Source: Eremothecium cymbalariae DBVPG#7215 (taxonomy: Eukaryota; Ascomycota; Saccharomycetes; Saccharomycetales; Saccharomycetaceae). From it: 64,000 nt of DNA. The stretch covers positions 806,001 through 870,000 of the forward strand of contig NC_016453.1 of the NCBI RefSeq assembly GCF_000235365.1, read 5' to 3'. Shown here in pieces: positions 41,297 through 50,785 of this stretch (the stretch's first letter is position 1; every line of letters starts with the position of its first letter). A model generated the notes under the pieces. The model did no database searches. It saw only the letters and a program-made list of their open reading frames with translations, and had not been told where the DNA came from. A program made the position numbers and the translations under genes.

Positions 41297-43207
41297 TCAC
41301 TTGTCTTCGCGTATTTCATGGACTGATTCACGTTTTACGCGCTTCACTCTCTTGATGCCTTCAACTTCACCCTTGTCCATTACTATATTTTTTAACAATC
41401 TATTTTCCATCTCTAGAGTTTGAATTCTCTGTTTCAAGGTGGTTGCTAGTTCGCTTAACTCTCGAACCGATGTTTCTAACTCCTTTTCTTTTTGCTTACG
41501 TTTTAAATGTGATCTACTGCTTGCCGGAGTCCCACTACCAGTCTTGCGTTTTATTGAACTACCGTTGTTCACCGAGCCGTTGTGTTTATCATTTCGATCA
41601 AGGCGTGTTGGATTTGACAAGCTACCACTTCCATCGTCATGATATACATGGGCATACGAATTTTTGTTGCTCTTAGAATTTGTAGACAGGGAAGTTGGTA
41701 CACTAGATATACTAGTATCTCCGGTGTTAAACAATGGGGTCAGATCACGAGAGTCGCTACTATCACCACTATCCTTTCTCTCTTTCCTATCAGATTTACG
41801 GCCCTCTAAAAGAAAAAAATCGGAATCTAAATCGTTCACCGCCGATTTTTCGTGTTGAATTAGACGATTATCCCGTCTAGATGATGACTGATTATAAGGT
41901 TGATTGTCAGTCGAAGATTGAGACGTTTGTTCGTCTGTTACACCATGGGTTAAAAAATCCAAGAAAAGAGCGACTGGATTATCAGCCAACGAGGATTTAA
42001 ACGGATACTGGTTAGAAGTGGAATTTCCCGGCCCAGCATTTCTATTGCTATTATTATTATCATCATCATCATTCCCTCTTCGCAGGGATTCCAGTGGACC
42101 AGATTCAGAGTAACTCGCAGGATCTCTCATTGTGTAATTTCTTGCTAAATCCACTTCTGGGGATTCAACAGCATACCTTGCAGCAGCCGCAGTGGCTGCA
42201 GAAAGCGCATTGTTATGGGAATTCATTCCATGCGTTTGGTGGTAAGCTATGATTGCCGATATCGCGTCAATTTGATCATGTGAAAACCCCACCCCCAGTA
42301 AAGATTGATATGCTCCTTGAGGTACTTCAATCTTCGGTAACAACGCCACAAGTGTAGAAGTAGGGACTGAGGGATAATCTGGAAGCTGTATATTTGGAAA
42401 TCGCCGGGTATAATCGTCGTTACGAGTAGTAGAACTATTATATGCAGAATTTGACAGAAAATATGCATTGTTATGAGAATTTGCTGGGTCAAAGCCGTTA
42501 GGGAAAGATGAACTTCGGAACTCCCGAGCCCGCTCCGGTCCCTGTTGTTCATTTCTGATCAAGTTAGTGACAGGCTGCTGCGGCTGCTGTGCAATATCAA
42601 AGTTTGTAAACCCACCATGATCATCCCCAGGAGTAACCTGTTCATCGCTATTCTGCCGCTTTGACAACCGCTGCCGAGTATAATCATACTGAGATGCCAA
42701 CAGATTATTACGACGCTCGGAATAAAACTGCGCCTTTCTCATCGAAGACATCTCCCCATTATCTTCCAGCCCCAGCTTACGATACTCGCCTGCCCGCGCC
42801 CCTTCTTTACTGCCGCCTTCGTCATCAGCATCATCGTCATCTTCTTGGTCAGCATCACGGTCATCCTTCCCATCCCTATCCCGCTTATCCTCATCTGGAA
42901 ATATAAAACTCTCATCCGCAAACGCACTCAACTCTGCCGCCAAACGCTCATCAAGGGACAAACCAAGATTCACCTCATTCTGCACCCCATTACCATCTAA
43001 CAACACATCCAAATTAGAAAAGTCGTTATCCAGATCTGTCATAAAATTATCAACATACGCCAACTGCTCCAACAGTATGGCAGGCGTCATAGTAGAACCT
43101 CCGTGAACATCTGGACTATTCCCTGGCCTTCCATGGGCCCCATCTCCACATCCACTCCCATCCCCAAACAAATTATTCAAATGATGCTGCGCAGAATTAT
43201 AACTCAT
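41297..43207 (-). CDS. MET4: Sulfur-metabolism bZIP activator Met4
   Basis: A 636-aa activator (yeast Met4, YNL103W, about 670 aa) that is brought to sulfur genes by Cbf1, Met28 and Met31/32 and is held in check by SCF-Met30 ubiquitylation. An acidic N-terminal region with DNDFSNLDVLLDG is followed by ERLAAELSAFADESFIFPDE near 87-107, in the activation and ubiquitin-binding part. The long centre is Ser/Asn/Asp-rich. A short bZIP ends the protein, with HLKRKQKEKELETSVREL and leucines through LKQRIQTLEMENRLLKNIV. The basic part is unusually short, in line with Met4 not binding DNA alone. Two CACGTG boxes in its own promoter suggest feedback by Cbf1-Met4. Confidence 0.9.
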   Translation of the reverse strand: MSYNSAQHHLNNLFGDGSGCGDGAHGRPGNSPDVHGGSTMTPAILLEQLAYVDNFMTDLDNDFSNLDVLLDGNGVQNEVNLGLSLDERLAAELSAFADESFIFPDEDKRDRDGKDDRDADQEDDDDADDEGGSKEGARAGEYRKLGLEDNGEMSSMRKAQFYSERRNNLLASQYDYTRQRLSKRQNSDEQVTPGDDHGGFTNFDIAQQPQQPVTNLIRNEQQGPERAREFRSSSFPNGFDPANSHNNAYFLSNSAYNSSTTRNDDYTRRFPNIQLPDYPSVPTSTLVALLPKIEVPQGAYQSLLGVGFSHDQIDAISAIIAYHQTHGMNSHNNALSAATAAAARYAVESPEVDLARNYTMRDPASYSESGPLESLRRGNDDDDNNNSNRNAGPGNSTSNQYPFKSSLADNPVALFLDFLTHGVTDEQTSQSSTDNQPYNQSSSRRDNRLIQHEKSAVNDLDSDFFLLEGRKSDRKERKDSGDSSDSRDLTPLFNTGDTSISSVPTSLSTNSKSNKNSYAHVYHDDGSGSLSNPTRLDRNDKHNGSVNNGSSIKRKTGSGTPASSRSHLKRKQKEKELETSVRELSELATTLKQRIQTLEMENRLLKNIVMDKGEVEGIKRVKRVKRESVHEIREDK

Positions 43208-43665
43208 GGCCTTCTTCTCTCCCCTAAATAACCAATATGGGTCTCTACCAATTCCAATTTTCCTCTATTATATATAATATGCCTCTGCCTTTGCCCTTCC
43301 ACCTATAATGAACACAAACATAAAACCACTTATCTCGATCCAAAAACCAAAACAACTTATAAATCCCAAAACCCTACAATCCTGTCTCTTCTTTAAAATT
43401 ATCTATTACTATGGTTTCTCTACCTGCCCTGCTGCCAACAGATCCCAGTTACGACTATACGTTGATTAATCCCACTGCTTTGAATCTATCCTTTCTCGTC
43501 CTATCTTTTCTTTTTCCCTTTTCTGCTTCTGTGCTTCTCTTCTCCTGCTCTAATATGCTTCTTCGATCGATATTATTACAATTCTAATCCTGATTTTTCT
43601 CTTACGAAAATTCGTCATATTTTTCGCCTGGCTCCTTTTGCTTTTTCAAATCTGGTTTAGCTAGT

Positions 43666-43671
43666 CACGTG
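43666..43671. promoter_or_regulatory. Cbf1 box CACGTG, distal of MET4
   Basis: CACGTG about 460 bp upstream of the MET4 start, one of two in this promoter. Confidence 0.6.
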
Positions 43672-43713
43672 CGATCACGCAACGAAGTACAGCCACCGTC
43701 CACAGCCACTTGC

Positions 43714-43721
43714 TCACGTGA
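43714..43721. promoter_or_regulatory. Cbf1 box TCACGTGA upstream of MET4
   Basis: The full TCACGTGA form preferred by Cbf1 with Met4-Met28, 42 bp from the other box and 17 bp from a Reb1-type TTACCCG (43738-43744). Confidence 0.65.
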
Positions 43722-45918
43722 CTTCAATCAGCCTCTCTTACCCGGACCGGTCTCTGTCACAAGACAGACGCGCGTCAGCCGGGCCGACGAAACAGGCGCG
43801 TGCACACCCTGCCCAGCATGCATAGCTTACACAGTATATACAAAACAATCCGCTACAAATTGGTTGAGCTTACGTGGCGGCAATAAAGGGCCCTTTTCTC
43901 TAGTCTCGAGGCTAATTTAGGAGAAGAGAATATGGTGTTGTTGGACGAAAGAAAAGAAGAGCACCCAGTAAAAAAAGTACCTTGCAAGAGACAAAATTAT
44001 CGGCTATATTCCTCATTACTGGGATGAATACGACTGTTAACGAAAACAGTAGCCTTTCATTTCGTCATACTACATATCTTAGTTTCAAACACTTTATATG
44101 TTTTAGGCCATAACTGATTAATTACCAGAAAGAGAGAGAAGGAATGGCATGGCATCACTGTCCGAAGACTATTGAGCCGCGATGGGCCGGACCGCGGTAA
44201 CAACGCCAGATTCGGCTGGAAGTAAAAAAGACTACAGAGACATGGAGAACATTCCACATCCACCAGAGAACTGTGCGCGAGCACCATGTTCGAGGATGGT
44301 CTATCTATCCGCTAATAAATGTGTTTGTGTATGTGTGTATTTCTCCATCGTCTCGTTTTCCTTATCGTTAGATTGCTATTGTTATAACGGATTATGTAAT
44401 CAGTTTTATTAGCTTAGATATACCATTTGGGATGTGCATGATAGATTGGTTGCACACGCATACAGAAAAAATTAAGAGAAAGTCGAAAATCATAATACAG
44501 GGTGATCCCCTCATGACTGATCATCATTGAAAGGAGTTTTTCCCAAAAATTTCCATTTCCCATCGTTTTCCGCAGGGGTCTTGCTCCAAGCAAAACAGGC
44601 GGCGTTGCTGGTAATCTACAACTAATGTATCTAGCATACGCATGTCAGTGGTTCTGGTGGTGGTTATAGGGGGAAGAATGGGTTTTGTCGAGCAAATTTA
44701 AAAAAAGAAATGGGCATACAATGCAGAGGCAGAGAAAGAGAGAATATAGGACAAGACAGAAAGAAACACAGAGATTGAAATGCGGTAGCAGAGGCTCCGC
44801 CACATTTTAATGAAGGAATGACATGTGCGGCAGTTTTTTCTGTTTCTGATAGTAAGTAGGACAAGACAGATTATTATCTACTTCTGTTTTGGTAAAACAA
44901 GTTAGATTTTCGTATTTAAAGTATTGTTATGATGTATAATATCGTTTCTTTTTTCTAGTCTCTTGACCTCGAGTATTGCTTTTTATTCATTTCTCGAGAG
45001 TTTTTGAGAGAAAACAAAAGGCAGAAGGTTATTAAAAGTGAATCAAGAAGTTTGCTGATTGTATATGGTTTGAGAGAAAAACAAAAAAGTGAGAATAATA
45101 TTGGAAAGCTGTTATTATATACAGGCTTGAGGTTGGGAGGATTGATTATCTTCGTTTTGAGTTGGGAATTAAAATAAAAAAGGATTGTTGGAGGATTATA
45201 TTGGGAAAAGCAGGGACTTTTTTTTTCATCAATTGTACACAGACGCACACAAAGTCAGGAAAAAATTGGGAGGAGAATTTTATTTTATATAGGGCATCAA
45301 TATTGTCATCGTGAGCATTATCTATCTACATTCGAGTAGTGTTGAAATTTTGAGGCCTGCAGAGGGGGGAGGTTTAAGAACGAAAAGACAAGTGGTAATA
45401 TTTGGGTATTAAGTTGGTGTATTGGGTTTGAGAAGCAAGGGGAGATACAGAAAGAGAGAAAGATCAGTTTCTTTTTGGATATATTATTAGGGAGAAGCGG
45501 GTTGGATTTTTTGTTTTTTAGATATAAAATATTATTATTATAATTATCGTTATTATCATCATTATTGTTATTACGGTCATTTTTTTTGATTTGATTTGGT
45601 TTGATTTCTTTCATAAGGCACTGTTAAGAGGGACAAGAGAGTTAGAACGAGTTGTATTAGATAGAAAGATAGACAGCGGTTAACAAGACAAATAACATAA
45701 GACGAAGGCTAACGAGGGATAATCATAGCATAATATATTCAAAACAGAAAACAAACAGAAGAAACGAATATAAACCTCACAGGATTTGTTTTGTATTTGG
45801 CATTGGTTTTGGTTTGTTTTAGTTTGATTTTATTTTGGGAGCCGAAGTTTAGACTTGAATTTACTACAATATAATAATAAACAACCGTAATCATAATCAT
45901 AATAATAATATAATAATA

Positions 45919-46893
45919 ATGGGTTACAAAATACCGACGTTACAGGAATTATTAGATTTGCAGCAGCAGCGGCAAGACAACAAAAATGAGCCAGTGACCA
46001 TTCAAGAGCAGAAGCTGCCTTTACAAGCTACGTTGGTGATGTTCCATGACTTTCTTAGGAAGACACATTGTGATGAGAACTTGCAATTCTGGCTTATGAC
46101 AGATCCATTTGTGTCTCAGGAGCAACAGCAGCTAGGCCGAGCTATGGGAAATTGGAATCGGATATATGACACTTTCATTAGGCAGAATTCCCCTAAAGAG
46201 TGTAATTTTCCGGAAAGTATTAGGACAGTATTTGATGACCATTACTCGCTCCAGTCTATTCCCGAGAGACAGCAAATCGAACTTGCCAGGAATCATATTT
46301 TGAATCTTTTGGAAGATGCGTACACTAGATTCCATCGACATCTTTTGGATAGCTGCAACATTAATAACGGTAAATTCAAGCCGTTCACCCATCAAAAGTC
46401 TGTTTCTGCGGGGAGTGCTGTCAACAGTAATTCTTCCTCGGCATATCAAAGTGCGCCGCGCTACCATCGTAACTCATTATCCAGACCACCACTAAGAATT
46501 TCCAATTCGGATGCTGATCCTAGAACAACACGACGGATGAGCGAATGTGCTGTTAGTGACGATGATGATGAATGTTACTTATCGGTGTACTCTGAATCCA
46601 CACGGCCATCGTCGTCAAGAAGACTTTCTATTTCGACGAAGCAGCGTCAGCAGCATCTGTCCACATCTGCTCTATCCGGCTTACACAACAACGCCGTGTC
46701 CTCTTTGAGGGCGTCCAAGAGCAACCCACAAACTGTCGCTATCCTGGAAGGGAACGCCAGAAACACTTCCTGTTCTATACTTATGAATACAGCGGCTACC
46801 ACGGCCTGCAAACTAAAAACCCGAAAGCAAATTTTTAGCAAGTTTAAGTTCGGGAGAAGGAGTAGCAGCAGCAGTAGCACGTCATCAAGTTGA
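45919..46893 (+). CDS. RGS2: RGS-domain regulator of G-alpha (Rgs2)
   Basis: A 324-aa protein matching yeast Rgs2 (YOR107W, 309 aa). Rgs2 speeds GTP hydrolysis by Gpa2 and so damps glucose-induced cAMP signalling. The RGS helical domain lies at about residues 35-145: LVMFHDFLRKTHCDENLQFW, with the canonical L-x(2)F-L and C-x-ENLxFW pattern, and near its end LEDAYTRFHRHLLDSC. The rest is Ser/Arg-rich with an acidic patch SDDDDECYLSVYSE and a basic, serine-rich end. It has an unusually long upstream region (2.7 kb) and sits between MET4 and LEU4 in the interleaved order expected without genome duplication. Confidence 0.92.
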   Translation: MGYKIPTLQELLDLQQQRQDNKNEPVTIQEQKLPLQATLVMFHDFLRKTHCDENLQFWLMTDPFVSQEQQQLGRAMGNWNRIYDTFIRQNSPKECNFPESIRTVFDDHYSLQSIPERQQIELARNHILNLLEDAYTRFHRHLLDSCNINNGKFKPFTHQKSVSAGSAVNSNSSSAYQSAPRYHRNSLSRPPLRISNSDADPRTTRRMSECAVSDDDDECYLSVYSESTRPSSSRRLSISTKQRQQHLSTSALSGLHNNAVSSLRASKSNPQTVAILEGNARNTSCSILMNTAATTACKLKTRKQIFSKFKFGRRSSSSSSTSSS

Positions 46894-47564
46894 AGCTTAT
46901 TTTTTTAAAAAAATTAGACGTAATAGTAATAGTAATGACATGACCCAGTAGGCAAAAGATGACAACTCAGATCGCACCGAGAAACTTAATTAAACTTAAT
47001 GTAAGGCAAGCAGGGAGGAAGGGAAGATATCAACAAAATTGCGCAATTCAAAAAACACACACCGCGCACTGTACTGACGCGCACACATGTCCCATGTTAT
47101 AATGACTGACGTATCACCAAATTATATGCCACTTATGAAACAGAACGATAGAGAACCAGACTCAAACTACCGTTGGAGGTAGTCACATATTCCAGGTTGT
47201 AATCTTTTTTATTATTTTTTTGAAAAATTGTTGTACCTTAGAGAACAAGTACTTCTGGCATGACATATCCATATTCATTTGATAAATACACTACTGTTGT
47301 AATTGCTACCAACAACTGGGTTTTACAATCGAAAAATAGTCCCCCACTCCATCATTATAGTAATTGGATAACAGACTAGCGACAGAAATACCCGGCCAAG
47401 CGTTCCACATCCCAAACCGTTCATACCAGGTTCACCGTCTTTTGGTTCGATAAAAAAACCTTCGTTACAGCGATGAACCTCCTCGAATGGAATTGGTACA
47501 ATAATCGTATACTTTTAAAATGAATAGACCCTTTACAATCAATATCGGATTTCGTCGCTTTCGG

Positions 47565-47630
47565 CCAGCCAGCAATCTCGTCATCTCAAAGCAATGCAGT
47601 AATTACGACACACTGCGCTTTGCTGGCTGG
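47565..47630. other. Long inverted repeat upstream of LEU4
   Basis: CCAGCCAGCA (47565-47574) is the perfect reverse complement of TGCTGGCTGG (47621-47630). Inside, AAAGC pairs with GCTTT and GCAGT with ACTGC, so the right arm pairs almost without a break. The left arm has a 13-base bulge. It could be an RNA hairpin or a regulator site. Confidence 0.45.
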
Positions 47631-48312
47631 ACGCGCGGATTCACAACGAACGTACTCAAAGTAGATCATCAAATAACGGTTACCGTGTAGGAAATCAAAT
47701 ATCCCACCCTCAAAGTAGTTTTGCAGATTACGAATTCTGCAACTCTCCAACATATTGCTGAAGGCAGTTAACAACGGGTACTGATCGACCAGACGGCAAA
47801 GGGCTAATTTTAATAAAGAAAAACATTAAACGACGTCTAGCTCATCGCGGATATCATACGGGGGGAGGGTCTCCATTTAAACTCATATAATTAAGCGTTT
47901 TATCTAGATGCATCGAATCTCTCCCCTGGTTAAAAAGACCAGGCTGTAATAGTATATATATTAGCCTACTCCTTCATGAACTAATGTTCCTTTTTCTTTT
48001 ATTCTTATCTACAATGCCCTAATATGTCTAACGTTTTTAAATGGGACTACAATATCCAACTGTGACTAAGTATCCTATTCTATAATATAATCTATATGCA
48101 TGCATATTCCTACTGCGCAACGTTTTCGAACCCAACACCTGCAAACAGAATCTACCCTGCCAGTATATAGAAGGAAAGAAAACGATTTTCTACAATCAAA
48201 ACCTACATATTCTAGGTACTACTTAATTCGCGTTTAAAATCTTTGTTGTGTGTATCGCATTGCCAAATTTTCTTATTCTGTTTAGTAGTAGTTGGGGGGT
48301 GAGCATAGAATA

Positions 48313-48319
48313 TGACTCA
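48313..48319. promoter_or_regulatory. Gcn4 site TGACTCA of LEU4
   Basis: A perfect TGACTCA, preceded by A, about 233 bp upstream of the LEU4 start. Gcn4 is the general activator of amino-acid biosynthesis. Confidence 0.7.
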
Positions 48320-48551
48320 GTTTGCTATATAGCGATGTCATCTTTCTTCTAGCCCTACTCCGCAATAAGATTTTTTTTCAGTCATTCCAGAAAATTGTAA
48401 TAGTCATTTAGCCAAGTATATATATATAAAGTATTATATTGACTGTTTATACGGACTGGGTTATTCGATTTAGCGGATCATATGCGTAGTTGGATTTTAT
48501 AGCAGTTAATTGGTTTTGTTTGTACAGAATTTCAAGTACCAAGTGTGATAT

Positions 48552-50366
48552 ATGATGTTTAAACAGACATTGGCCAAATTGGCTGAAACGCCTAGGTGTA
48601 GTATTCCGCCTTATAAGCCAACCTATAAGAATTTATTGAGAGATCCATCTTCAAAATATAAGCCATTTAGTCGGATTAACTTACCAAACAGACAGTGGCC
48701 TGATAAGCGGATTACCAAGGCACCTCGTTGGTTATCTAGTGATTTGAGAGATGGGAACCAATCGTTGCCTGATCCAATGTCGATCGAACAGAAGAAGTTG
48801 CTATTTCATAAGTTGATTGAAATTGGCTTTAAAGAAATTGAAGTTTCGTTTCCGTCTGCTTCTCAAACGGATTTTGATTTTACCAGGTATGCAGTTGAGA
48901 ACGCGCCTGATGATGTTGCAATTCAATGCTTAGTACAGTCGCGGGAGCATTTGATTAGGCGCACTGTTGAAGCTTTAAGCGGTGCAAAAAATGCTATTGT
49001 GCATACTTATTTGGCTACTTCGGATACGTTCAGAGATGTGGTGTTCAATATGTCGAAGGAGGAGGCGATTGAGAGGGCTGTGGAGGCTACAAAACTTGTT
49101 AGAAGTTTGACGAAAGATGACCCAAGCCAGCAGGCTACCAGGTGGAGTTATGAATTTTCGCCTGAATGTTTTTCTGATACGCCAGTGGAATTTGCAGTTG
49201 AAATATGTGAGGCGGTGAAAGCAGCATGGGAACCAACAACTGATAATCCCATTATTTTTAATTTACCGGCCACTGTTGAGGTTGCATCTCCAAATATATA
49301 TGCTGACCAAATTGAATACTTTTCTTCCCATATTAGCGAGCGTGAAAAGGTATCTATTTCCACGCATACGCATAACGACCGTGGGTGTGGTGTTGCTGCT
49401 ACTGAACTAGGTCTCATGGCAGGTGCTGATCGTGTTGAGGGTTGTTTGTTCGGGAATGGAGAGCGTACCGGTAACGTTGATCTTGTTACTGTTGCTTTAA
49501 ACATGTATACACAAGGTGTATCTCCGAATTTGGATTTCTCTGATCTACCTGCCATCATTGAAACCGTAGAACAATGCAACAAAATACCAGTGCATCCAAG
49601 AGCGCCGTATGGTGGTGATTTGGTTGTTTGTGCGTTCTCTGGATCGCATCAGGATGCAATTAAGAAAGGATTTAAACATATTGCTTCGAGACGTGAAAAG
49701 GGAGATTTGGTATGGAAGCTGCCATATTTGCCATTAGACCCTAAAGATATTGGTAGAAACTACGAAGCCTTAATTAGAGTCAACTCTCAATCAGGTAAAG
49801 GTGGCGCTGCATGGGTGATTTTGAAATACTTGGAACTTGATCTACCAAGACCAATGCAAGTCGAATTTTCTGCTGTAGTACAGAACGAAGCTGAGCGCCT
49901 AGGAAGAGAGTTAAAGGCTCAGGATATTACGGCGTTGTTCAAGCAGACGTACAACTTTGAAGCAAAACTAACTCATTTGGTCCTTCTAGACTATCAAGTT
50001 GTAAAGATAAACCAAAAAGAAAGAGTATTAACTGGTCAAGTCCAAATTGGAGACAATATTCTACCGATTGAAGGTTTTGGTAATGGTCCTATCTCTTCCT
50101 TAGTCGATGCAATGTCAAAGTTGTTTAACGTACAGTTTAGTGTTTCTAACTACACAGAGCACTCCTTGGGTTCAGGCTCTTCTACAAAAGCTGCATCCTT
50201 CATCCACTTAGCTTATTCTACCGATTCGGACAAGGACGAGTCCGTCAAATGGGGTGTTGGCGTTTCTGAGGATGTCGGCGATGCTTCTGTAAAATCTATT
50301 ATCTCAGTCATTAACAACATAGTTGAAACTGGCGACCTCTCCACCAGTACCTTATCCAAAAAATAA
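48552..50366 (+). CDS. LEU4: 2-isopropylmalate synthase (Leu4/Leu9)
   Basis: A 604-aa enzyme that condenses acetyl-CoA with 2-ketoisovalerate, the first committed step of leucine synthesis. Yeast Leu4 (YNL104C, 619 aa) and Leu9 (YOR108W) are its duplicated descendants, so this single gene stands for both. The catalytic barrel starts with RWLSSDLRDGNQSLPDPMS and carries the metal-binding STHTHNDRGCGVAATELG. RVNSQSGKGGAAWV is also present. The C-terminal domain (residues about 450-590) is the leucine-binding regulatory domain, ending in TEHSLGSGSSTKAAS-type signature sequence. The N terminus has two ATG in a row and few acids before residue 30, fitting a mitochondrial form with possible shorter cytosolic starts. 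Confidence 0.95.
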   Translation: MMFKQTLAKLAETPRCSIPPYKPTYKNLLRDPSSKYKPFSRINLPNRQWPDKRITKAPRWLSSDLRDGNQSLPDPMSIEQKKLLFHKLIEIGFKEIEVSFPSASQTDFDFTRYAVENAPDDVAIQCLVQSREHLIRRTVEALSGAKNAIVHTYLATSDTFRDVVFNMSKEEAIERAVEATKLVRSLTKDDPSQQATRWSYEFSPECFSDTPVEFAVEICEAVKAAWEPTTDNPIIFNLPATVEVASPNIYADQIEYFSSHISEREKVSISTHTHNDRGCGVAATELGLMAGADRVEGCLFGNGERTGNVDLVTVALNMYTQGVSPNLDFSDLPAIIETVEQCNKIPVHPRAPYGGDLVVCAFSGSHQDAIKKGFKHIASRREKGDLVWKLPYLPLDPKDIGRNYEALIRVNSQSGKGGAAWVILKYLELDLPRPMQVEFSAVVQNEAERLGRELKAQDITALFKQTYNFEAKLTHLVLLDYQVVKINQKERVLTGQVQIGDNILPIEGFGNGPISSLVDAMSKLFNVQFSVSNYTEHSLGSGSSTKAASFIHLAYSTDSDKDESVKWGVGVSEDVGDASVKSIISVINNIVETGDLSTSTLSKK

Positions 50367-50785
50367 TTAGCCTTTTCAATTTAGAACATGGGCTAATGTT
50401 ATTTAATATATACTATTGATGTTCTTTTTATATCTGGATATCGTTCATATGAATAGAACTTTTTTGTTAAGACTTTTTGTTCTATGCATGGTGCATTCTT
50501 TGATTCAATTCAGTCTAAACCGCTTCCACATCGAAAGAGACTTAAACACATTATATCTACATCTATATACGTACAATCAAGGAAGTTGCAGGCCTCAGTG
50601 CCATATTTATATATTCCTGTTTTATGGCGTTGTGTCATTATCTTAATAAGGGGACATCGTCGATAGGTCAAAAAAATTGAACTTTTTTGAATGCAGAATT
50701 GAAAACATAAAACAACCCAACTGAAGTGTATTTAGAATTGTTCGACGCATCCAACTGACTACACACAATTCGAACTATTCTCAGC
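50367..50785. other. Intergenic, LEU4 / INP52-53
   Basis: A 419-bp AT-rich gap. A 76-codon + strand frame (50416-50646) has no recognisable domain and is treated as chance. Confidence 0.6.

Larger units (their letters stand above)
43208..45918. other. Long divergent intergenic, MET4 / RGS2
   Basis: A 2.7-kb gap, the largest here. The MET4 side has two CACGTG boxes and a Reb1-type TTACCCG (43738-43744). CCGGACCG occurs twice (43742-43749 and 44187-44194). From about 44950 to 45910 the + strand is purine-rich and AT-rich, likely the RGS2 promoter and leader. Frames of 60-98 codons are low complexity and are not called. I see no tRNA or snRNA. Confidence 0.55.
46894..48551. other. Intergenic: RGS2 3' flank and LEU4 promoter
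   Basis: A 1.66-kb gap. Good hairpins lie at 47565-47630 and 47925-47943 (CCTGGT/ACCAGG with a 7-base loop). A Gcn4 site is at 48313-48319. No CCGGNNCCGG Leu3 site was found. No gene was recognised. The 62-codon minus frame at 47586-47774 has no known match. Confidence 0.55.

Noticed and set aside
44955..45614. Minus frames of 97 and 98 codons before RGS2
   Set aside because: They arise from the purine-rich + strand and are Asn/Lys or Pro/Leu low-complexity.
46894..48551. Large structural RNA (telomerase, RNase P/MRP, SRP) in the RGS2/LEU4 gap
   Set aside because: None of their conserved core sequences was recognised. Only isolated hairpins are present.
50416..50646. 76-codon frame after LEU4
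   Set aside because: No domain, no homologue that I know at this place in yeast, and overlapping frames of the same quality.
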